Shown piece after piece: positions 32,920-44,600 of a stretch of 64,000 nt of DNA. A program made the position numbers and the translations under genes. The notes under the pieces were generated by a model, which was not told the DNA's origin, did not search any database, and saw only the letters and a program-made list of their open reading frames with translations. Origin of the DNA: Nicotiana tabacum (taxonomy: Eukaryota > Streptophyta > Magnoliopsida > Solanales > Solanaceae); contig NC_134101.1 in assembly GCF_000715075.1 (NCBI RefSeq), forward strand, positions 148,031,084 through 148,095,083, given 5' to 3'. Positions within the stretch are counted from its first letter, which is position 1. Every line of letters begins with the position of its first letter.

Positions 32920-33740
32920 GTGACCATTGATGGTGATGGCGTGTTGAGGATGTAGGGCCAGATTTGTGTGCCCAATGTGGATGGGCTTCGGGAGTTGATA
33001 TTGGAGGAGGCCCACAGCTCGCGGTATTCCATCCATCCAGGTGCCGCGAAGATGTATCAGGATTTGAGGCATCACTACTGGTGGAGAAGGATGAAAAAGG
33101 ATATAGTAGGGTATGTGGCTCGGTGTATCAACTGTCAGCAGGTAAAGTACGAGCATCAGAGACCGGGTGGCGTACTTCAGCGGATGATTATTCCTTAGTG
33201 GAAGTGGGAGAGATTTACTATGGATTTTGTGAGGGGTCTTCCTCGGACTTTGAAGAAGTTTGATTCGATTTGGGTGATTGTGGACAGGCTGACCAAATCC
33301 GCGCACTTCATTCCAGTATGTACTACCTATTCTTCGGAGCGGCTGGCAGGGATCTTTATCCAGAAAATTGTTCGATTGCATGGGGTTCCAGTGTCTATTA
33401 TTTCAGATAGGGGTACTCAGTTTACTTCGCAGTTTTGGAGAGCCATGCAGAGAGAGTTGGGTACTCAGGTAGAGTTGAGCACAACGTTTCATTCTCAGAC
33501 GGACGGACAATCCGAGTGCACCATTTAGATACTGGAGGACATGTTGCGCGCCTGTGTTATTGATTTCGGAGGTTCTTGGGATGAGTTTTTGCCGCTTGTA
33601 GAGTTTGCCTACAACAGCAGCTATCAGTCCAGTATTCAGATGGCACCATATGAGGCCTTGTATGGGAGACGGTGTAGATCTCCAGTTGGTTGGTTCGAGC
33701 CTGGCGAGGCTAGGATGTTGGGAACAGACTTGGTTTAGGA
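32920..33740 (+). pseudogene. E3 copy 2 integrase core
   Basis: The zinc-binding pattern is complete (H-S-S-R-Y-S-I-H and C-I-N-C, frame 32968-33198). Catalytic Asp 33223-33225, Asp 33406-33408 and Glu 33514-33516 are kept with D-X60-D-X35-E spacing. Stops are at about 32930, about 32955 (TAG), 33196-33198, 33526-33528 (CAG in copy 1) and 33736-33738; the first three and the last are also in copy 1. Confidence 0.85.
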
Positions 33741-34320
33741 TGCCTTAGAGAAAGTGAAGGTGATTCAGGAAAGACTTCGTACTACTCAGTCATGTCAGAA
33801 GAGTTATGCAGACCGGAAGGTTCGAGATGTATCCTATATGGTTGGTGAGAAGTTCTTGCTGAAGGTTTCGCCCATGAAGGGTGTTATGAGGTTTGGGAAG
33901 AAAGGGAAGTTAAGTCCTCGGCACATTGGGCCTTTTGAGGTGTTTCGGACGATTGGGGAGGTGTCTTATGAGCTTGTTTTTCCACCCAGCCTGTCGAGTG
34001 TGCATCCGGTATTCCATGTTTCTATGCTCCGGAAGTATGTTGGGGACCTGTTTCATGTTTTAGACTTTAGCATGGTCCAGTTGGATGATGATTTGACCTA
34101 CGATGTGGAGCCAGTGGCTATTTTGGGTCGTCAGGTTCAGAGGTTGAGATCAAAGGATATCTCTTCGGTGAAGGTGTAGTGGAGAGGTCGGCCCGTGGAG
34201 GAGGCTACTTGGGAGACCGAGCGGGAGATACAGAGCAGATATCCTCACCTGTTTGAGGCCCCAGGTATGTTTCTTGACCCGCTCGAGGACGAGCGTTTGT
34301 TTAAGTTGGGGAGAATGTGA
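33741..34320 (+). pseudogene. E3 copy 2 integrase C-terminus with chromodomain
   Basis: The frame opens at Met 33754 and runs to a TAG at 34177-34179, which falls inside the chromodomain where copy 1 has CAG (V-K-V then stop). Sequence after it still encodes the A-T-W-E-T-E part, and the stop codon TGA at 34318-34320 lies at the start of LTR3. Confidence 0.82.
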
Positions 34321-37263
34321 CTACCCGACCCGTCGTCACGTGAGTTACTGCCCTGTTTCCCCCATTTTATGCTTCTTCATGTTTCGTTATCGGTATTCGG
34401 TGTGTTAGAGTCGAATCAGATTGGTTTTGATAGGAAATGAGACACTTAGTCTCTTTAAGAAAGGCTTGTTTTGGAAAAGTCAACTGGATGTTGACTATTG
34501 AGTTAGAGGGCTCGGATGTGATTTCCGATGATTCGGTTAGCTTCGGGGGTTGATATGTGGCTTAGGAGTGTGATCGGAATTGATGTTGGAGGTCCGGAGT
34601 GGAATTAGGCTTGAATGGGCGAAGTTAGTATTTTGGCAAATTCCGGTTGGTAGGTGAGATTTTGATACGGGGGTCGTAATGGAATTCCGAGAGTTGCAGT
34701 AGCTTCGTTAGGTGATTTTGGATGTGTGTGCAAAATTTCAGATCATTCAGAGGTGTTTTGGTCAAGTTTTTGATCAAATGCGTATTTCGGAAGTTTTTAA
34801 GAAATTTAGGCTTGAATCCGATGTAATTTGATGGTTTTGGTGTTGTTTGTGGTGTTTTGGTGATTGGAACAAGTTTGAATGATGTTTTAGGATGGGTCGG
34901 CACTTTTGGTTGAGGTCCTGGGGGCCTCGGGGTGATTTCGGATGGTCAAACTGACCAATTCTAACCTTTGGAAGTTGCAAATTTTTCAGCTGAAGTGTTG
35001 TAGACATTTGTTCTATGCGATCGCATAGAAGCATTTTTTAGGGGTTGTTTGGTTGTTCAATGCGATCGCATAGGGAGGCATGCGATCGCACAGTGTAAAG
35101 TTAATCCGGGATTTTCGTGAAAATTTGTTCAATGCGATCGCAGGAGCAGGTGTGCGATCGCATAGGCTAAGGTCATTGTGCTATGCGATCGCAGAGTATA
35201 GGATGCGATCGCATAGGGTTAATTCTGGAGCTGCAGATTTTGGTCTATGCGATTGCATTCAAGCCCCTGCGATCGCATAGAGTTAGCTACAGTGATCCGG
35301 GCAGAATGTTAAAAATATTTCATCCGTGAACCCAAACCCATTTCCTCCATTTCTGAACATCCTTGAGAGCTTTTGGACGAGGATTAAAGAGGGTTTCGAC
35401 TGGGATTGATTGGAGGTGAGTCTTATGACCTAAAAACATCATTTAATTGTAGATTCAACATCTAAATTTATGGAAATTTGATTAAAAAGGGAAGGATTAG
35501 GGCTTGACTTTTGAAATAGAAATGTGGGGTTTGAGGGAGCATTTGAGCTCAGATTTTGGTAAATTTGATATGTATAGACTCGTGGCGAAATAAGAAATCT
35601 GGTGATGCGAATTTTCTGATTTTTCGAGAAGTGGGCCCGGGGCTCGGGTTTTGCCAACTTCGTGATTTTCGATATTTTTCGAGTCTTTTCGATTGGGTTG
35701 TATTCCCTTAGCCTATTGTAACCTATTACTTGTGGATTTGATCAGATTCGACGCTCGAGGAGGTTGATCTGCGAGGCAAGGGAGTAGCGAGCTAGGATTT
35801 CGGCCTGCTTGAGGTGAGTAATGGTTATAAATGATGTTCTGAAGGTTTGAAACCTCGGATTTGCACAACGTGGTGCTATGTTTAGATGAGACACACGCTG
35901 TATGATGAGCGTGGGGTCTGTTACTACTGGGGATTTGGACTCGGTCCATCCCATTTGATGACCCTACTGTACTTTTGACAGAGACTTAATTAATATCATT
36001 ATATTATGGACTAGTTGCCATGTTTGGGGTCTTGTGCCGATCTGTAGAACCCTTAGGGGGCATTTGTATTGGTTGACCTCACTTTTCTTGTCGAAATCAT
36101 ACCCTCAGCCATGTTCTTAACTGATAAACATAATATGAACCAGCTTTAGAAATTGTTAAATCCTAATGAGAGTAACGTGTGGGTTGAGAACCCCGTCTTA
36201 TCTTAGTGTGCCCGAGAGGCCAAGTCTATATTGACTGAGAGGGGTCGAGAACCCCATTGTGAGGGTATTTGATATGTTATGGATCGGGCTGCACGCCGCA
36301 GCAGTATATATATTTATGCGGATCGGACTGCACGCCGCAGTAGTATATTATATGGATCGGACTGCACGCTGCAGTAGTATATTATATGGGTCGGACTGCA
36401 CGCCGCAGTAGTATAGTGCTTGGGCTGAAGGAGCCCTTCCGGAGTCTGGACACCCCCAGTGAGCGCAGTCGACTATTCTTGGATCGGGCTGCACGCCGCA
36501 GCAGTATATATATGTATATGGATCGGGCTGCACGCCGCAGCAGTATATATATTTATGCGGATCGGGCTGTACGCCGCAGCAGTATATATATAAATATATG
36601 AATCGGGCTGCGCGCCGCAGCAGTATACTATGTGGATCGGGCTGCACGCCGCAGCAGTACAAATATGAATTCGGTTATCGTGAGGAGTAAATGAAATGAA
36701 TATTGGTTTAAAGGACTTTTAACTGACTTCTTCATTCAGTTGCTGTATTTGATATTCTCACCGTTTAAATATAGAACTGCGTAGTGTTTTTACGAGTTTT
36801 CTTTCCGTCAGTCAGTATTTATTAATATTACTCACTGAGTTGGAGTACTCACTTTACTCCCAGCACTATGTGTGCAGATACAGGTATCCCGGAGGCATAG
36901 TTTGGGCTTTCTGCCGCTGTTCAGCTTATTCCGGAGTCATCGAGGTAGCTGCATGGCGTCCGCAGGACCCGATTTCTTCCCTTATCCTCTTTATTTCCGC
37001 ATTCTAGACAACTCTATGTATAGGTCGCTACACAGACTTGTATTAGAGGCTCTTGGCTCGTGACACCAGATCGGTGGGATCTGTAGTGATATTTTATGGA
37101 TTTTTCGTACTGTTTATCTATTACTACAGAGTTATACTCATGTTAATCTGGCATTAAATCCTATTAATTGGCAATGAATTCTACTTAAGGAATTGTGAGT
37201 GACGAATTGGTCGGGCTTGCATCGTGTTGGGCGCCATCACGACCGGGGATTGGGATCGTGACA
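34316..37263 (+). repeat. E3 LTR3 (2948 bp)
   Basis: Starts TGTGACTACCCGACCC (one base changed from the other two) and ends GGGATCGTGACA. It is longer because of two net extra GGCTGCACGCCGCAGCAG units and longer AT linkers (36281-36662). It lacks one GCGATCGC unit near 35017 and carries a small inversion at 35249-35276. Confidence 0.92.
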
Positions 37264-39178
37264 AAACTCATCCACCACTAAGCTTTCTTTAGACTATTAA
37301 AAAAAACAAATAATATTAATTTCAATAAACTCTTAAATAGAAAAATAGCATTCATCATGTCAAGGACGATTGACATTGCCTAAATTGTCTCGATTAATTT
37401 TTTAACATGAAAAATCTTATATGCTCATATAGGTGTTAGTGAGTAGTAACCACAAAATGCATGGTTGTTTCCATTAAAATAAATTTATGCTTCTCGTAGC
37501 AATGTCAGAAGTACCTTGACAATTCCATTGGTCAAATCTAAAACTTGATTCCTAATTAACAGGAGAAAAGAATCACATTGAAAAAATAAGTAAACTTGGA
37601 AGATCAAATTAATTGAAAAGTTTTGCCAAGATAATATAAAGTAAGAATATACAAGAAATAGAACCGTTGCATAATATTTTAAGTCTTCCAAATTCACCCG
37701 AACATCATCTCTCATACATGAAAAATAGCTTAAATAATGTTGATTTAAGGCCATAAATTTTATATCTTTTAATCTAACCTGTGTTACTGTTCCTCAAGAC
37801 CAAAGTAAGCTGCTAATGTTGCCATGTAAGAAAAAAAAAGTAATGGTCAAAATTAAAAACTATAGACGGAATTATAAAAGTCATTTGTAAAAAAGGCACA
37901 AAATTATATTTTTTCAGCATTTATGAATGTGCATACCTTCATATATTTAGCTCTTGTCAATTTTTTCTGTCAAAACATCTAAGAGGTTAATAATCCAATA
38001 GGCACAAGTGCCAACTTTCTCAGTCATGTTTGGAGAAGAAACTGCAAAACCTAGCAAAATAAGAACAAAAAGTAAGTAAGCGAGTCGAAAAAGAATCCAC
38101 CTCTAAGAGTATCTTCATGTATTTACCAGATGATTGAACAGTATTTTATGATTTTACAACTTTGCGGACAAATATGCCATGGAAGATACTGCTAAGATGA
38201 TATTTCATGGCGTCGTTTGGATATCAGACTTATATTAAGTTGTATAAGCATAGATGGAGGAATAATTATGTCACTAAATAACACATTAAATTTTTGGATG
38301 TTATGAATTGAGAGGAGTGAGAGTTATAAATATAAATACAAATTAAAATTATGGAAACACACAATTCTGCTAAAATGTAGGAATTGGAGAAACGAACAAT
38401 TCTGCTGAAATGTAAGAATTGAAAAACTAATTTCATATTCTTGAATGTCTTTCCCTTTTAGCTGAGCAATGAATGTATACCGTTATAGACAATTTGATAG
38501 AGTGGCTTCATTTTCAAGCAAATATTTTGAGGGAAATATAAGAGAAAATTACCAAAAAAATTGACAAAAAAGATAAATACCAATTCTGGCTTAAGAGAGG
38601 TGCCACCTCACCTTCTCTTAGACCAGCTTTATATAAATATATAGATTTGTCTTTCCTTAAATAACATATAATTTAAACATAATCTTAAATATAATAAAAT
38701 ACGTTCCAAAATAATTTATTTTGTATGTCATATATAATATTTTAATAAATAAATAATTTTTGTATTTCATCAATTACTTATTGCCGCAACACTGAAAGCA
38801 ACATAGCATCAAAAATATAAAAATGAGAAATACGAAGAACAATTATGTATATAGTGTATGCTGTTATGGAGTAAATTCTTTTTGGCACTTTCCATCCCAG
38901 TTCATTAAATAACAATACTTGTGTTGTTCTATTTATTTTTCTAGCCCCATTAATATTTTACGAGTCTGACAATATAGGTTTTGTAGTAATTAGCTTGTCC
39001 TTATTTAACCCAAGATGAGTATTTCAATTTTACATTTTATCTCAAGTAAAATGATACTTCTTCGTCTCATTTATGTGACATCCTTTCTTTTCTTTTTTGG
39101 GAATCCTAGAAAAATATTATCTTTTTATATTTAGTAACAATTTAATTTTAAACTGCTCATTCTACCCTAATGACATCT
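37264..39178. other. AT-rich spacer, possible decayed host exons
   Basis: The first five bases are the right target duplication AAACT. No transposon is recognised. On the minus strand a few short stretches flanked by good splice-like signals (37937-38050 and 37515-37551 are clearest) might be exon remnants. The longest minus ORF (37485-37754) spans two of them and is not supported as a gene. Confidence 0.4.
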
Positions 39179-39187
39179 ATTAAAATA
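39179..39187 (+). repeat. Target-site duplication, left copy (foldback element)
   Basis: ATTAAAATA, identical to 40546-40554. Confidence 0.75.
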
Positions 39188-40545
39188 AGCAAAATACCTT
39201 ATCACCCCCCTAAACTTGTCGCGGATTATTAGTTACAGCTTAAACTATTCTTGGTCTTAATAAACCCCCTCAACTAGGCCTTTTGAGAGTCATTACCTCT
39301 CTGGACGCTGATGTGACAATTGTGTGGGTGCACTCGCCTGCCATGTGGATTTTCTGTATATGTGGCATTTTTTTGAAAAATAAAATATATTTTTACCTTT
39401 TTAAGTATATTACTTTTTTAGATAATATTTTTCGAATACCATTTATAAAACTTGGATAGAACTATATTATTTAGGCTATTTTTTTTATTTGGCTAAAAAT
39501 AATAAAGTTTTAGTTAATCTTTTTTTGAATTTGACCTGAAAAATAAAGATTTATGCAATTGAAATAAATAGTCAAGGCATCTAAAAAGTTAATAAATACA
39601 TAATTTTAAAATAATTATTTTGGCTATAATTTTTTATATAGCTCTAAATTATGGTGCTCTAAAAATATACTTTTTACATATTTTACCTGAAAAGGTAAAA
39701 ATACACAGTTGAAATAAATAGTCATTGCATCAAAAGAAGAAATATAAAGAGTGAACAATTGCAAGAAATAACTTATTATTTCTAACATACTTATTGCTCT
39801 TAAAAATACTTATTGCAGAAATGCAGAGTAAGGCTGCGTACGATAGACCCTTGTGGTCCGGTCTTTTTCCGGACCCCGCGCATAGCGGAAGCTTAGTGCA
39901 CCGGGCTGCCCTTTTTTTTATTGCTCTAAAAATGTATCCATAGAGTAAGTTATTTTTTGCAATTGTACACTCTTTTTATTTCTTCTTTTGATATAATGAC
40001 TATTTATTTTAACTGTGTATATTTACTTTTTTAAGGTAAAATCTGTCAAAAAAAATTATATATTTTTAGAGCACCATAATTTAGAGCTATATAAAAAATT
40101 ATAGCCAAAATAATTAATTTCAAACTATGTATTTTTATAACTTTTTAGATGTCTTGACTATTTATTTCAATTGTATAAATCTTTATTTTCAGGTCAAATT
40201 CAAAAAAAAATTAACTGAAACTTTATTATTTTTAGCTAAATAAAAATATTTAGCCTAAATAATGTAGTTATATCCAAGTTTTATTATAAACTGTATTCGG
40301 AAAAAATTATCTAAAAAAGTAACATACTTAAAAAGGTAAAAATATATTTTATTTTTCAAAAAAATACCACATATACAGAAAAACCCACGTGGCAGGCGAG
40401 TGCACCCACACAATTTGTCACATCAGCGTCCACGGAGGTAATGGCTCAAAAAGCCTTGTTGAGGCAGGTAATTAACATCACGAATAGTTTAAGGCTGTAA
40501 CTAATAATTCGTGACAAGTTTAGGGAGGTGGTAAGGTATTTTTCC
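39188..40545. mobile_element. Non-autonomous foldback (MULE-like) DNA element
   Basis: Two arms of about 620 bp form a long inverted repeat: the left arm starts AGCAAAATACCTTAT, and the right end read in reverse starts GGAAAAATACCTTAC. Both continue with TAAACTTGTC and ATTATTAGTTACAGC. A 9-bp direct duplication at both ends is typical of Mutator-like elements. No transposase is present. A SINE fragment occupies the loop. Confidence 0.75.
39817..39919 (+). mobile_element. 5'-truncated SINE of Au type
   Basis: GGCTGCGTACGATAGACCC, CTTGTGGTCCGG, GGACCCCGCGCATAGCGG and AGCTTAGTGCACCGGGCTGCC followed by eight T match my memory of the 3' half of plant Au SINEs. TTATTGC flanks it (39810-39816 and 39918-39924). 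The tRNA-like 5' half with the A and B boxes is absent. Confidence 0.7.
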
Positions 40546-40554
40546 ATTAAAATA
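40546..40554 (+). repeat. Target-site duplication, right copy (foldback element)
   Basis: ATTAAAATA, identical to 39179-39187. Confidence 0.75.
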
Positions 40555-41531
40555 TTTAATAGATTTTTTTTTTAACTATAATAAGTTCTCACACCCAACT
40601 GAGCTTTAGCATTTGGATAGATAAATATCCCCTATTCTGAATTAAATCAAATATTTAATAGCTTATTATTCATAGAAAATAAATATGTTAAAAAATCACG
40701 AAAGTATAGTTAATACGACATACGTGCTTTAACATGAATTTAATGAATTTCATTCATAAAGTTACCGTTTAGAATTTTTCTAAATAAAATTTAACAATTT
40801 GACGTTGCAATTTAATGTTTGTAGATGTTCTTCAAAATTAGCTTTTTTCCTTGGTACAAAACATCAATTCACTTTCTTGAAATCATATGAAGCTTTAATG
40901 GTTTATAAACATGAAATAACCCAATATTTTTGGTGAAAGATCATGATATTCGGAAAACATAAAAAATATTGCTCATTCTCGACCTTGTCCTAATTTTAAA
41001 AATGACTTTATTTTAAACAAAAAAAAGTAGTTTACCTTTTATACTTATCAGCGTATGTGTATTTCGGCTAATTTTATGGAATACTTATTCTCTCTAAATA
41101 GCGCATAATCAAATAATTCTGTCCATTAAATTTCGAACATATAAGAATTACCTAGTGCTTCTACTATGTTCAGTATCAATAATAATGTATACAGTTTCTA
41201 ACAACGTTTTGACAGACTTATTAAATTTCCTTTGATGCATTCCGTCTCAAGCATGATTTAAGAATTGTTTTTTTTTTTTTTTTTTTTTTTAACTTAAAAA
41301 AATAAAGACCACATATTAGTTTTACATGGCAAATAAATGAACAGTGGCTTAACAACATTATATACAAATTAGCAGTAAACGTAATTAATTATTAAATAAT
41401 TAGATAAATGATGAGACATTCATTAATTAGAACACATAGAAGAAAGAAAGGGATTCAGTTGGTCCCCACCTAGGACAGCAAATGAACAAAAGGGCCAACA
41501 CACAAAGTGCACAAGGACATAACAATCAAAA
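40555..41531. other. AT-rich spacer with 23-base T run
   Basis: No gene or element is recognised. An uninterrupted T run lies at 41268-41290. Confidence 0.6.
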
Positions 41532-41653
41532 TGTCATTACTCAAATTTCATCTTAGATAGTGATGCCGCCCAACACTATTGCTTGGCAAGCCAACACTGA
41601 TTATATAGTAAACCCTCACTCATGTGGTTAGTACACGATAACTTCTATTTAGA
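41532..41653 (-). repeat. E4 3' LTR, terminal fragment
   Basis: Matches 53408-53524, the same end of the 5' LTR, including GATTATATAGTAAACCCTCA and CTCATGTGGTTA. The plus-strand start TGTCATTACTC corresponds to TGTCACGATCC at 53408. Confidence 0.8.
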
Positions 41654-44600
41654 CTAGATAAGTTTTGGCCCGTGCTCCAATCTTGTAAAAGCGAACGGTA
41701 ATTTAATATTACTATCTTTGTCGTAACATGCAATTGCAGAATGAAGAGATTGAAACATCTAAATAAGTAATATCAAACCAGATATATATAGCATAGCCAA
41801 CTAACTGTTTCATATTTACATGCATTTATGGACAATATTTCCGTTGTACAAAGGTTAATAAAACATCTGCTACAGGGTTGCAGAACAATGCATAAAATGA
41901 CACATTCTTTATATCCTTTACACTAATCTATTTACATATGTACTATTTACATATTAACAATATGTAATGCAACTAAACTACAATGCTGCAATTAGTCTCC
42001 AAGTTTTGCAGGATATGACAATAATATTAGCACTTGTAGAAATCATTTCTTCGCATTAGCCCAACTCAATTCTTGTCACATAATGTAGCCAGGGTGGGGA
42101 ACTTGCAGCAAACAACAAATATAGAATTTGGTAAAGTTGAGAAGAAAAGCGTCGTGTTATGCAGTAAAATTACCATGTAAGTCAAAATTTGCAAAAGGTA
42201 AGAAATGAAAATAAAATGTCAAAAGCTAATCAAATAACTTACCGGTGATGTGTGGCTTTGGCCGGTTAAGTAAAGATTAGAAAAATAGTGTGGAAGATAA
42301 AAGATTGATCGCGTTTCAAGTATTCGCCTTACAGCCTTAGTTTGGTCAGCAACAGCTTAAAATATTACATCTTAATAAGTCATATATTTTCTTTGATCAG
42401 TTAAAAAGTTGCATGTTCTGGAGGATACCTAAAAGAAATCGAGAGCAGAGATCTCTAATAAAGAGGATGCCCATATGATAATCTAGATTAGTGTGTAGGA
42501 TCCAGTAAAAATTACAATATCAGTTTAGCATAGTTTCTTCCAAGTTAGAAAAGAAAGAAAAGATGGGAGGGACTCTGGACAAGAAATTTCTCATCAAGCA
42601 ACTTCATAGAGGATAGCGAACTGGAAGTAAAATTTATTATTCTCTGAAAATTGTTCATTCAATGATTATACATCGGCATATTTTTATCTATAATTAATAT
42701 TCGCAGAATCAGTACACTACTCAATGAATAAATTGATTAATAAAGTTTTAATAATAAAATAATAAAAAATAATAGTAGTACAATATTCACTTTACTTAAA
42801 GTGTAAGAAAGTTACTTTACGAAAAGTTTAGTCATTTACCGTTTAGTATAAGTATCGATTCGTTTCATGCAAATGATTAAGCATTTGACAGTCTGGCCAT
42901 AATATCATACCAAACTCTCCAAAGCTTGCACCTTATTCTCTTCAAGTCATAACATCATACCAAACTCTCTAAAGCTTGCACCTTATTCTCTTCAAGTCAA
43001 CTACTGTTAAACTCAAGAAAAATTGACCTTAACATAATGTAAGTAATTGAAGATCCAAAGAATACTAAAGACTAAAGTTTGGGGCAAGGGGCGAAAAGAA
43101 GACATGGGAAATAATTTTTTTAAAAAAAGAGTGCTAACACCTATTTGTTTTTTTTATAACCAAGTATATGATAAAAAATAAAATATTTTTTTTGCAGTTA
43201 TAGCAAAAATACTCTATTAAAAATGAGTAACTTCATTATAGTTTCTCCTATACCCCATTTTGAAAAATGCAGATAAATTGAAGATCTAGTCGAGATATTC
43301 AAGATGAGTTTATGGTAGCATGAATCATCAAATAATGAAACTCCTAGGTTTTTAGTCATTTGGTTCGTGGTCCTATGAATCCTTTTGAAAGAAAGTTATA
43401 TGCACGGTTAAGCTGAAAAAGCTATTCTCTATCCTAGATTAGGATGTACATAATCATGTCTCAGTCTAACTCGACGCTAAGCACAATGTATCATATTTTC
43501 ATGCAAGTTGTCTGCTCTGGCTAATAATATGACATATACTGGTTCCAAATGCACATATCATCAAAATACCTAACTTCTTGATCTGTCATCCACGAACTGC
43601 TGATTCCTAACGGTTGCGCAGTCACTTTGATGTTCTTGTCCACCTTTAATATAAGACATAATCGTAGATTCTAACTTAAAGACCCTTCTTTGTCCTTGTA
43701 CAGATTTAACATGAAAAAACTTTTATTCAGCTAAAAAACTGCCAAACAGACTTAAAAACATACAAGGATATTATTGATACGGCTAGAACTGTCAAAACAA
43801 CTCTCACATTATCACTGAAATTAAATTTACAAACACAAATCAAAAAGAGAATTTTGAAACTCTAATTCTCCCCTCTCCTCCAAGACAATTACTTTCCTCG
43901 TAAAGGAGTATGACATACTTTAGTAAACAAGAAATAAATCAGCTTGGTGTGACCTTATTTTCTCGATTTTAGAAGAGTGCTCTAAACCAACAAGATTGTT
44001 TATCAAACCAAATAGACAGAACTTCTATGCATGTATTCATCTATTTTGGAATAGGATGAGTCTATTTCAAAATTTCACAAAGCCCTCAATTCTTAAGTAC
44101 CTCATGCCTTTATCTATTGGTTCTATATGGTCTTTAAGACAATGCTTTTAGATTTTGGTGGGTTTACCTCACGCCTCAATTCTTAACCACCTTGTGCCAA
44201 TTTTCATTAAGCTAACATGTTGCAACTTCTTATATGGGGGTATTCTATTTATGGGCGTAGAATATACTAATTGATGCTGGAGTCGTAGGTTTGACTTACG
44301 GTGCATTTCTATCAATGTTTCCATCTTTAGAACAACTTTTGAAACTTCAACTTGTGGAGAATTTATGTTATACTTCAGATAGAGTTGTATAAGCAATCAC
44401 CACATCAGAAGAACCCTAAAAGTTTCTAGATTCAGTTAGGTCTAAGTTAGCGTAGGGAGAGGCAGATTTCCAAAGTAATTCGGAACAGATCGTGCATCCT
44501 TTAGTACTGATCCTTTAAAGTAGTAATTTGGTGGAAACCAAAGATCTTGAGAATCTAATAAATATACAGAAAGAAATATTGCAACATAAGTAAGAATCAT

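Larger units (their letters stand above)
18280..37263 (+). mobile_element. E3: tandem Tekay/Del chromovirus array, LTR-internal-LTR-internal-LTR
   Basis: LTRs start at 18280, 26298 and 34316, exactly 8018 bp apart each time, and end at 21171, 29188 and 37263. Both internal regions hold gag, protease, RT, RNase H, integrase and a chromodomain in the same order. AAACT occurs at 18275-18279 and 37264-37268, so the whole array, not each unit, is flanked by one target duplication. Confidence 0.95.

Noticed and set aside
43365..43420. Group II intron domain V-like stretch (GAAAGTTATATGCACGGTT), possible plastid DNA
   Set aside because: Too short, no convincing pairing partner, and no plastid gene sequence around it that I can recognise.
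44169..44396. 75-codon minus-strand ORF as a gene
   Set aside because: No recognisable domain or splice context, and it lies in the Helitron-like segment.
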